This document shows, piece by piece, positions 1 to 3,966 of a DNA stretch of 6,469 nucleotides. This DNA is from Spirochaetaceae bacterium (lineage in GTDB: Bacteria > Spirochaetota > Spirochaetia > SZUA-6 > Fen-1364). The stretch covers positions 1-6,469 of the forward strand of contig PMDT01000368.1 in assembly GCA_003154555.1 (NCBI GenBank), read 5' to 3'. The notes below the pieces were generated by a model. The model was not told the DNA's origin. It worked only from the letters and a program-made list of their open reading frames with translations, and ran no database searches. A program made the position numbers and the translations under genes. How positions within the stretch are numbered: position 1 is the stretch's first letter; each line of letters opens with the position of its first letter.

Positions 1-22
1 AAGTCCTCTTCCGGGCAATCGT

Positions 23-45
23 AACTCTCATTCGAGTAAAGAGTT
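23..45. repeat. Short inverted repeat upstream of the recombinase gene
   Basis: AACTCT at 23-28 pairs with AGAGTT at 40-45 across an 11-base loop, and CTCA/TGAG at 27-30 and 47-50 give a competing arm. No T-tract follows on either side, so it does not look like an intrinsic terminator. Sequence just upstream of a recombinase start often holds recombinase or excisionase binding sites or an attachment core, but nothing here identifies one. No tRNA 3' end is recognisable in bases 1-78 on either strand. It could be chance. Confidence 0.25.
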
Positions 46-87
46 GTGAGCAAGCCTTGAATTGACCACTTTCCGTTCATGCTCCCG

Positions 88-105
88 GGTACCTATATGG
101 GTACC
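88..105 (+). promoter_or_regulatory. Paired GGTACC palindromes, possible operator over the recombinase promoter
   Basis: GGTACC occurs at 88-93 and again at 100-105, as part of the 7-base direct repeat GGGTACC at 87-93 and 99-105. The two boxes are exactly 12 bp apart. The segment between them also forms an imperfect dyad, TACCTATATGGGTA (90-103, 12 of 14 positions symmetric). A -10-like TATATG at 94-99 lies between the boxes, but no good -35 sits 16-18 bp upstream, so the promoter is weak or needs an activator. If transcription starts near 106, the alternative recombinase starts at 79 and 97 fall outside the mRNA, which fits initiation at 151. The role is inferred from position and symmetry only. 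Confidence 0.35.
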
Positions 106-150
106 TCTACGAGCGAAAAGCCGCTTCATCCCGAAGGCGGGGAGGAGCAA

Positions 151-1305
151 ATGCCGAGACACGCAAGCCCATTTCAAATAGTTCTCAGAAAGGGGATCGA
201 CAGGAAGCCGATGTTCTACGCTCGTTTCCGCGCAGAAGACGGCAGCCTGCTCTCCTGGCAGTCCACCGGGCAATCATCCAAGACGGCTGCGCGGGCTTGG
301 GCAGCGGCAAGGCTAAAGAGAGGCGAGGCAACCACACGGCAGCGCTTCATTTTCTCGCGCTACGCCGAGGACTGGTGGACTGAGGATCACGACTACGTAC
401 AAGGACGGCTCGCCCGTGGTCACCGGCTCACCGCGACTTACCTCGTGGTCATGCGCGGTCACCTTGAAAATCATCTGCTCCCCTACTTCCGAGACCACAA
501 GATCACGCTTATTACGCCCCGGCAGATCGAACAATGGCTCATGGCGCTACGACGCGGGAAGCTCTCGCCCTCGACGATCAATCACGCGCTGCGGTGCTTG
601 AAGGTGATGCTCAAGGAAGCAACGCGGCAAGGGGTGATTGCCCGGGATCCCTCCGCGTTCATCACCGGCCTTGCAGAGACGCCGGCGGAGCGGGGCATTC
701 TCACCGGCGCGGAGATACGCGCGCTTTTCGACGAGAAGCGGTTCGCCAAGGTCTGGGCAGGAGACCGCAAACACTTCGTGCTGAACCTCACCGCCGCTTC
801 GACCGGCCTTCGCATGGGGGAGCTGCAAGCGCTTGCAGTAGGAGCGGTGCAACCCGATTACCTCACCGTCTCGCAGAGCTGGGAACGGAGGACGGGTTTG
901 AAAGAGGGAACCAAGACAGGCGCGGGACGTATGGTCCCCTTGCCGAAGCGGACCTCTGCGCAGCTTGCCGCTCTTATCGAATCCTCGCCTTACCAGGAGC
1001 CGACAGACCTCGTTTTCTACGGCAAGGACCGACAAACCCCGTTATCTCCACGAATGATCCTCGACGGGCTTTATGGAGCGCTGGAGAGCATCGACATCAC
1101 CGCCGAGGAGCGCGAAGAGCGAAGGATCACCTTCCACTCACACCGTCACTTCTTGAACACGCTCCTACGCACAGCCCGGGTGCCTGATCCTCTCGTGCAG
1201 CGCGTGACGGGCCACCGCACACAGGAAATGACCGAGCACTACTCACACTTTGCCCTTGAGGATTTCGGCGAGGTGGTGAAGGTGCAGGAGAAGGTGTTCG
1301 GATGA
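151..1305 (+). CDS. Tyrosine recombinase / phage-type integrase
   Basis: Site-specific tyrosine recombinase of 384 residues, which cuts and rejoins DNA through a 3'-phosphotyrosine to integrate or excise an element. Residues 1-60 form a basic N-terminal region of the arm-binding kind. Residues about 67-170 are the helical core-binding domain. Residues about 184-370 are the catalytic domain, with all expected residues visible: R221 in TGLRMGEL, K255 in GTKTGAGR, H329 and R332 in HSHRH, H355 in GHRTQEM and nucleophile Y364 in EHYSHF. The start at 151 is chosen because GGAGG at 141-145 lies 5 bases before it; in-frame starts at 79 and 97 lack a ribosome site and give no recognisable extra domain. 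It looks intact and is probably co-transcribed with the ORF6N gene 40 bp downstream. Its target site is not visible. The family is certain; its specificity is unknown. Confidence 0.95.
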   Translation: MPRHASPFQIVLRKGIDRKPMFYARFRAEDGSLLSWQSTGQSSKTAARAWAAARLKRGEATTRQRFIFSRYAEDWWTEDHDYVQGRLARGHRLTATYLVVMRGHLENHLLPYFRDHKITLITPRQIEQWLMALRRGKLSPSTINHALRCLKVMLKEATRQGVIARDPSAFITGLAETPAERGILTGAEIRALFDEKRFAKVWAGDRKHFVLNLTAASTGLRMGELQALAVGAVQPDYLTVSQSWERRTGLKEGTKTGAGRMVPLPKRTSAQLAALIESSPYQEPTDLVFYGKDRQTPLSPRMILDGLYGALESIDITAEEREERRITFHSHRHFLNTLLRTARVPDPLVQRVTGHRTQEMTEHYSHFALEDFGEVVKVQEKVFG

Positions 1306-1312
1306 ATTGGAA

Positions 1313-1327
1313 ATCACAAATTGTGAT
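1313..1327. promoter_or_regulatory. Perfect 15-bp palindrome in the recombinase-ORF6N gap
   Basis: ATCACAA-A-TTGTGAT is a perfect inverted repeat with a one-base centre. One mismatch further out the symmetry resumes (GA at 1310-1311, TC at 1329-1330), giving a dyad of about 21 bp. It lies 8 bp after the recombinase stop and ends 8 bp before the GGAG of the ORF6N ribosome site. It is too AT-rich and lacks the T-run of a terminator. The arms read TCACA-N3-TGTGA, the opposite order to a CRP box (TGTGA-N6-TCACA), so it is not a CRP site. An operator, or an RNA hairpin gating ORF6N translation, are the natural readings. A near copy sits inside the downstream gene. Confidence 0.6.
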
Positions 1328-1345
1328 CTCAAGAGAGGAGAGCGC

Positions 1346-1825
1346 ATGAGCAGCTTGATTCCACATGAGAGGATTCAGAAAGGCATTTTCAACATCAGGG
1401 GAATGAATGTCATGATTGACCGGGACATTGCGGAATTATATGGCGTGGAAACAAGAGCATTGAACCAGGCCGTGAGCCGCAATCTTGAACGTTTCCCCGA
1501 TGATTTCGCCTTTCAACTGACCGCTGAGGAGATGCGCGATTGGATGTCACAGATTGTGATTTCCGAGTCGGACAGGATGGGCTTGAGAAAGAAACCCCAC
1601 GCATTCACAGAGCACGGCATCCTCATGCTGTCGAACGTCTTGAAGAGTGAACGCGCCGTAAGCGTCAGCATTCAAATCATCCGTGTTTTCTCTAGGATGC
1701 GCGAGATGATGCAAGGCTACCGTGAGCTCATCGAACGTATCCAAAAGATCGAGAAACGACAGGACGTTGAAAGCAAGGAAATCTGGAAAGCGATCCGACT
1801 ACTACAAAGCACGGTGATGAAGTGA
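1346..1825 (+). CDS. ORF6N-domain DNA-binding protein
   Basis: A 159-residue protein of the ORF6N (KilA-N-related) family, found on phages, plasmids and islands. Members are thought to bind DNA and act as regulators or antirepressors; their exact roles are mostly unknown. The ORF6N domain covers about residues 5-100 and shows the usual landmarks: IRGMNVMIDRDIAELYGVET, ALNQAVSRNLERFPDDFAFQL, SQIVISESDRMGLRKKPHAF and TEHGILMLSNVLKSERAV. Residues about 118-155 are charged and heptad-like, probably a coiled coil for self-association. The start at 1346 is preceded by AGAGGAG (1334-1340) at 5 bases; an in-frame ATG at 1307 would run through the palindrome and adds no conserved sequence. It is the second gene of a likely operon with the recombinase and is followed 8 bp later by a terminator. 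A segment of its own coding DNA duplicates the upstream palindrome. Confidence 0.9.
   Translation: MSSLIPHERIQKGIFNIRGMNVMIDRDIAELYGVETRALNQAVSRNLERFPDDFAFQLTAEEMRDWMSQIVISESDRMGLRKKPHAFTEHGILMLSNVLKSERAVSVSIQIIRVFSRMREMMQGYRELIERIQKIEKRQDVESKEIWKAIRLLQSTVMK
1547..1560. repeat. Near copy of the upstream palindrome inside the ORF6N gene
   Basis: TCACAGATTGTGAT, continuing TTC to 1563, encodes Ser-Gln-Ile-Val-Ile-Ser at residues 68-73 of the ORF6N protein. It matches the intergenic TCACAAATTGTGATCTC (1314-1330) at 15 of 17 positions. TCACA/TGTGA arms of 5 bp are kept around a 3-base centre. Read on the other strand, the shared part extends to GGAAATCACAA. Because the match is at DNA level and one copy is non-coding, it is not explained by protein conservation alone. 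Confidence 0.55.
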
Positions 1826-1832
1826 GCACGGA

Positions 1833-1888
1833 CCGGGGATAGGGTAACGCTTGAACGCCGGCTCCCGACCGGCTCTCCCCGGCTTTTT
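1833..1888 (+). terminator. Branched GC-rich intrinsic terminator after the ORF6N gene
   Basis: CCGGGGA at 1833-1839 pairs with TCCCCGG at 1876-1882. Inside that outer stem GCCGG (1857-1861) can pair with CCGGC (1869-1873) or, alternatively, with CCGGC at 1879-1883. TTTTT follows at 1884-1888. The structure begins 7 bases after the ORF6N stop and should end the recombinase-ORF6N transcript. The T-run is short and the outer loop long, so the simpler hairpin 1857-1883 may be the functional one. Confidence 0.65.
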
Positions 1889-1915
1889 CTTCGGCAAACC
1901 TATGGGAGAAATGAC

Positions 1916-2053
1916 TTGGGCAAAAGGCGGGTGAAAAATGAACTGACCCTCGAAGGGATTCGGGCGATCTACGACGATAATGTCCGTCGGGCGGAGGAGA
2001 CAGGCGTCAGGCTCCCACAGCAGAGCGAAGCGCCGACTCGAACCGCAATATAG
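1916..2053 (+). CDS. Possible small hypothetical protein (45 aa, TTG start)
   Basis: An open frame of 45 codons from TTG at 1916 (or 40 codons from GTG at 1931) to TAG at 2051. GGGAGA at 1904-1909 lies 6 bases before the TTG, a reasonable ribosome site. The product is basic at the N-terminus, then amphipathic (ELTLEGIRAIYDDNVRRAEE), then polar. I do not recognise a family. The stop is separated by two bases from the ATG of the next frame, an arrangement typical of coupled genes. Spacing and composition favour a real gene, but the length is short enough to arise by chance. A very short frame from the ATG at 1902 overlaps its start and is probably not meaningful. Confidence 0.35.
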   Translation: MGKRRVKNELTLEGIRAIYDDNVRRAEETGVRLPQQSEAPTRTAI

Positions 2054-2055
2054 CC

Positions 2056-2247
2056 ATGCACGGGACGCGCGAAGTTAAACAAAAGCGTTGGGCAGAATAC
2101 CAGTCATTCATAGAAACCCTGCACCGCAAGAACCATGACTTGAGCTATAACAAGCTTACAGAATTTGCCGGCAGCCACTTCGGCGTCTGTAAGAAAACTA
2201 TCTGGCGGAACACCGAGAACCCTCTAAAGCGTCGAAAGTCTGTTTGA
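2056..2247 (+). CDS. Small basic protein, possible helix-turn-helix
   Basis: A 63-residue basic protein. Residues 9-27 look like one helix (QKRWAEYQSFIETLHRKNH). Residues 29-52 have the spacing of a helix-turn-helix: a first helix around YNKLTEFAGSHFG, a turn at GVCKK and a second helix TIWRN, ending in a basic tail. It starts two bases after the stop of the preceding small frame and has no Shine-Dalgarno of its own, so translation would rely on coupling. Its last third overlaps, on the opposite strand, an open extension of the broken transposase, which I take to be the non-coding one. A small DNA-binding accessory protein of a mobile element is a reasonable guess; the family is not recognised and the HTH call is by eye. 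Confidence 0.5.
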   Translation: MHGTREVKQKRWAEYQSFIETLHRKNHDLSYNKLTEFAGSHFGVCKKTIWRNTENPLKRRKSV

Positions 2248-2289
2248 CAATGCCAAATCACTGCCTTCCGTAGCCTTCCCATAGGTGAC

Positions 2290-2312
2290 TTGAAAAGTGT
2301 CCCAACTTTCAA
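2290..2312. repeat. Hairpin at the truncated edge of the IS remnant
   Basis: TTGAAAAGT at 2290-2298 pairs with ACTTTCAA at 2305-2312 with one bulged base and the loop GTCCCA. It lies between the stop of the small HTH-like gene and the point where transposase similarity ends, in a stretch with no convincing gene. It has no flanking T-run of terminator quality. It could be an IS end or a small repeat left by a second insertion; there is no second copy in this window to test that. Confidence 0.3.
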
Positions 2313-2339
2313 ATCTGCGCAACTCATAACTGGTTTCTG

Positions 2340-2810
2340 AACGTTCCGCAGGCTTTTGCGAAGGCTGCCGGGGCGGGTGTGCGAGCGGCCTTTCAGGCGC
2401 AGCCTCTTGCGCTCATCGACCAGGAGTCGGTCGATGGTGGCGGGGCTGATGGTCAACAGACGCTTGCGCGTCGTACTGCTCAGGCCCTGCAGCTCGTCGA
2501 ACTTCTCCAGCACCGCCAGGTTGATGCAGATGGCGCAGGCCAGACGCTTGCCGAACATGAAGCCGAACATCGCCCACAAGCGGATGAGAATCTTCTTCAC
2601 TGCCGCTCCGTAGCAAGGTGGTCGTCCTTGAGGACGGGCTCTGAGGGGACGCGGGTGCACTCTGAGGGTGCCCTTTAGCAACTGGATCGCGTACTTGCGC
2701 GAAAGCTCCGTCGTGGAGACGAACTCGTTGAGAATCGCGGTCTTGCCCCGTCGATCCGCCTGCCGATAGCGGCGGATGGTTTCCCATGCAACCGCCTTAC
2801 GCTCTGCCAT
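2340..2810 (-). pseudogene. Transposase N-terminal fragment
   Basis: Reading leftward from ATG at 2810, about 155 residues resemble the N-terminal part of DDE/rve-type transposases annotated as integrase catalytic region. Landmarks are ERKAVAWETIRRYRQADRR, ILNEFVSTTELSRKYAIQLL, a basic RARPQGRPPCYG linker, LWAMFGFMFGKRLACAI, and LLTISPATIDRLLVDERKRL followed by KGRSHTRPG. In full-length relatives this is followed by a catalytic core beginning with a GTLLK-like strand. Here the frame stays open to 2145 but turns into unrelated sequence after about PGSLRKS (near 2350), so all DDE residues are lost. AAGGTGGGG upstream (2817-2825 on the plus strand) could serve as ribosome site for 2810; a TTG at 2840 is an alternative start. 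A functional transposase is excluded by the missing catalytic domain. Confidence 0.8.
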
Positions 2811-2864
2811 GCCTAGCCCCACCTTCTCAAACCTCCTCAAGAACCACCTTGGGGAGAAAACGTG

Positions 2865-2922
2865 GGTCAGATTTATTTATGAGGCAAAGCAACAACCCCC
2901 GGTCAGATTCTTTATGAGGCAA
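2865..2922. repeat. Two direct repeats at the IS end (probable transposase-binding sites)
   Basis: GGTCAGATT plus TTTATGAGGCAA occurs at 2865-2887 and again at 2901-2922, 36 bp apart. The copies differ by one inserted base and one substitution at the junction of the two halves. Placement just upstream of the transposase start, at the outer side of the element, fits multiple transposase-binding sites at an IS terminus. The outer copy ends 9 bp before the -35 box of the toxin-antitoxin promoter. Confidence 0.7.
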
Positions 2923-2931
2923 TGCTACCAC

Positions 2932-2960
2932 TTGACGACTTGTACAACGTGGTGTACATT
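2932..2960 (+). promoter_or_regulatory. Promoter with YefM-type TGTACA operator for the toxin-antitoxin operon
   Basis: TTGACG at 2932-2937 and TACATT at 2955-2960 make a sigma70-like promoter with 17-bp spacing. Two copies of TGTACA, at 2941-2946 and 2953-2958, lie between and over these boxes, 12 bp centre to centre. The E. coli yefM-yoeB operator is known to use palindromes with a TGTACA core at this same spacing, bound by the antitoxin and the toxin-antitoxin complex. A Phd/YefM-type antitoxin gene starts 60 bp downstream, so autorepression is the expected mode. The assignment rests on core, spacing and context; the predicted leader is about 50 bases. Confidence 0.65.
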
Positions 2961-3019
2961 ATGCGTCCGTCTCGCCAGGTTTCCAATGGGAGGGGGACCG
3001 GGAGTTTCGCTTTAAAACC

Positions 3020-3400
3020 ATGCTGAAACAAATGGCCATCTCGAAGGCTCGGAAAGGGCTGACCACAATGCATCGTAGCCTCCGGGACAACGAGACAGTC
3101 GCGGTCACAAGCCGCGGTCGCGAAGTTCTTGCCGTTATGCGATGGGATCTCTACGAGTCCATCTCAGAAACGCTGGAAATACTTGGCGACCCTAACCTAA
3201 TGCGCGAGCTGAATCGCAGCATCCGTGAGGTACGCGCTGGGCGACTTGTTCCCATAGCGATGGTGAAAGCGCACTCCCGAAATTATGACATACCAAGTCG
3301 TATTCACCGTGAGCGCGGAGCGAATACTTCTGAAAATTCCAAACGGCGACATTCGAGAGACGATCATCGCAAAAGCCGAGGGCCTGAAACGCGATCCTGA
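3020..3400 (+). CDS. Phd/YefM-family antitoxin with overlong C-terminus
   Basis: Antitoxin of a type II toxin-antitoxin pair: it binds and neutralises the downstream toxin and, with it, represses the operon. Residues 1-55 match the Phd/YefM DNA-binding fold: MLKQMAISKARKGL, then LRDNETVAVTSRGREVLAVM and the acidic WDLYESISETLEIL helix. Residues 56-80 (DPNLMRELNRSIREVRAGRL) are the usual toxin-binding segment. Family members are commonly about 80-95 residues, whereas this frame gives 126. The extra 38 codons lie wholly inside the toxin gene in another frame and are rich in Arg, Ser and His, as out-of-frame translation would be. The ATG at 3020 is preferred because it gives the standard N-terminus; ATG at 3032 is possible. 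The ribosome site is poor. Expression is probably controlled by the TGTACA operator. Confidence 0.85.
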   Translation: MLKQMAISKARKGLTTMHRSLRDNETVAVTSRGREVLAVMRWDLYESISETLEILGDPNLMRELNRSIREVRAGRLVPIAMVKAHSRNYDIPSRIHRERGANTSENSKRRHSRDDHRKSRGPETRS

Positions 3401-3596
3401 GAAGCAGGGGAAGGCGCTCCTCTATGCTCTTGCAGGATTCAGAAGCATCCCCGCTGCGGGCCGCTATCGTATCGTCTACCGCGTTGATCGGTCCAAAGTA
3501 ATCGTGATGATAGTTGCGGTCGCCAAACGCAAGGAAGGGGATCCAGGAGACGTGTATGAGTTGGCGAAGAAGCTGATACGTAGCGGCCTCAGCTAA
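3285..3596 (+). CDS. RelE/ParE-superfamily toxin
   Basis: A 103-residue toxin of the RelE/ParE fold. RelE-type members cleave mRNA in the ribosomal A site; ParE-type members poison gyrase. Visible landmarks are MTYQVVFTVSAERILLKIP (strand and first helix), AKAEGLKRDPEKQGKALLYALAG, AAGRYRIVYRVD (the conserved GxYRxxYRxD strand) and VAVAKRKEGDPGDVYELAKK at the C-terminus. R62, R66, K81, R82, K83 and Y91 are candidates for the basic and tyrosine residues that mediate RNA cleavage in RelE, so mRNA interferase is more likely than gyrase poison, but this is by analogy. The ATG at 3285 gives the normal family N-terminus, has no clear Shine-Dalgarno, and lies 116 bp inside the antitoxin frame, which suggests translational coupling. 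It looks complete. Confidence 0.85.
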   Translation: MTYQVVFTVSAERILLKIPNGDIRETIIAKAEGLKRDPEKQGKALLYALAGFRSIPAAGRYRIVYRVDRSKVIVMIVAVAKRKEGDPGDVYELAKKLIRSGLS

Positions 3597-3605
3597 TAGT
3601 GTTCA

Positions 3606-3644
3606 TGAAAACTGAATGAAAGGCCTCCCCGTGGGTGGGAGGCC
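3606..3644 (-). terminator. Hairpin reading as a minus-strand terminator
   Basis: GGCCTCCC at 3622-3629 pairs perfectly with GGGAGGCC at 3637-3644 around a 7-base loop. Read on the minus strand the stem is followed by TTTCATTCAGTTTTC, a broken T-tract; on the plus strand no T-run follows. It therefore probably ends transcription from the caspase side, about 320 bp after that gene's stop, and only weakly stops plus-strand transcription from the toxin. Confidence 0.55.
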
Positions 3645-3670
3645 GTAGGACGAGAACCAGCATTCCCGTC

Positions 3671-3814
3671 TCAGACCAGCACCCACTCCTTGCGCGGATC
3701 ACAACGCGTCCGGTAGCGGATTTGTCGCACCTCACGCCCCCGGCGATTCCCAAGGACCTCAAATACCCCTCGGTCCCAGCGCGACTTCTTCCTTTTCAAG
3801 CTGTGGTTTTTCAT
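3671..3814 (-). CDS. Possible small basic protein (47 aa)
   Basis: A 47-codon frame on the minus strand from ATG at 3814 to TGA at 3671. The product is strongly basic, with an alternating hydrophobic-charged C-terminal half (WDRGVFEVLG, EVRQIRYRTR, KEWVLV) that could form beta strands. The frame stays open back to a GTG at 3970 whose GTGA overlaps the caspase stop codon, so a longer 99-residue product coupled to the caspase gene is formally possible, but the added part looks random. The ribosome site (ACAGGTCGG) is weak. The stop is 27 bases before the minus-strand terminator hairpin, which is the best argument for a real gene or gene remnant. No family is recognised. Confidence 0.25.
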   Translation of the reverse strand: MKNHSLKRKKSRWDRGVFEVLGNRRGREVRQIRYRTRCDPRKEWVLV

Positions 3815-3966
3815 CCGACCTGTCTTGCACCTTGCAGGGCAACGATGCCTGAAATTGCGCCTATGATTCACCAACGTTTTGGCGACTTCCCCGCAGGTGG
3901 CTGACGTTAGCAAAGACTGCCGGTCAACTTGTTCAAGCGGACGAAGACTCATGGGCGAGCAGCGCC

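Larger units (their letters stand above)
2340..2922 (-). mobile_element. Truncated insertion-sequence remnant
   Basis: One IS end is present at the right side, with two direct 22-23 bp repeats at 2865-2922. It is followed inward by the 5' part of a transposase gene reading leftward. The left half of the element, including the catalytic domain and the other end, is missing, and recognisable similarity stops near 2340-2355. No target-site duplication can be sought because one boundary is gone. The transposase type is the kind annotated as integrase-catalytic-region transposase; I am not certain of the ISfinder family (ISNCY, IS1202-like and IS481-like are candidates). The surviving end lies about 10 bp before the toxin-antitoxin promoter. 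Confidence 0.7.
3597..3966. other. 370-bp intergenic stretch between convergent genes
   Basis: The stretch between the toxin gene and the caspase gene contains a clear hairpin at 3622-3644 and one weakly supported minus-strand frame at 3671-3814. A plus-strand frame at 3635-3904 starts inside the hairpin, has no ribosome site and gives a Pro-rich product with no recognisable domain, so I do not call it. No repeats, tRNA or IS end were seen here. The base composition is closer to the left part of the window than to the GC-rich caspase gene. Confidence 0.6.

Noticed and set aside
21..45. Possible tRNA fragment or attachment core because of TTCGAG
   Set aside because: No acceptor or anticodon arm pairs, and the T-arm does not close properly on either strand.
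534..1187. Plus-strand frame of 217 codons inside the recombinase
   Set aside because: Alternative-frame shadow of the recombinase catalytic domain, which carries all its active-site residues in the other frame.
1313..1327. CRP-type binding site
   Set aside because: The arms are in TCACA...TGTGA order with a 3-base centre; CRP sites are TGTGA-N6-TCACA.
2145..2340. C-terminal continuation of the transposase frame
   Set aside because: The translation after about PGSLRKS does not resemble the catalytic core and overlaps a better small gene on the other strand; treated as read-through of a broken gene.
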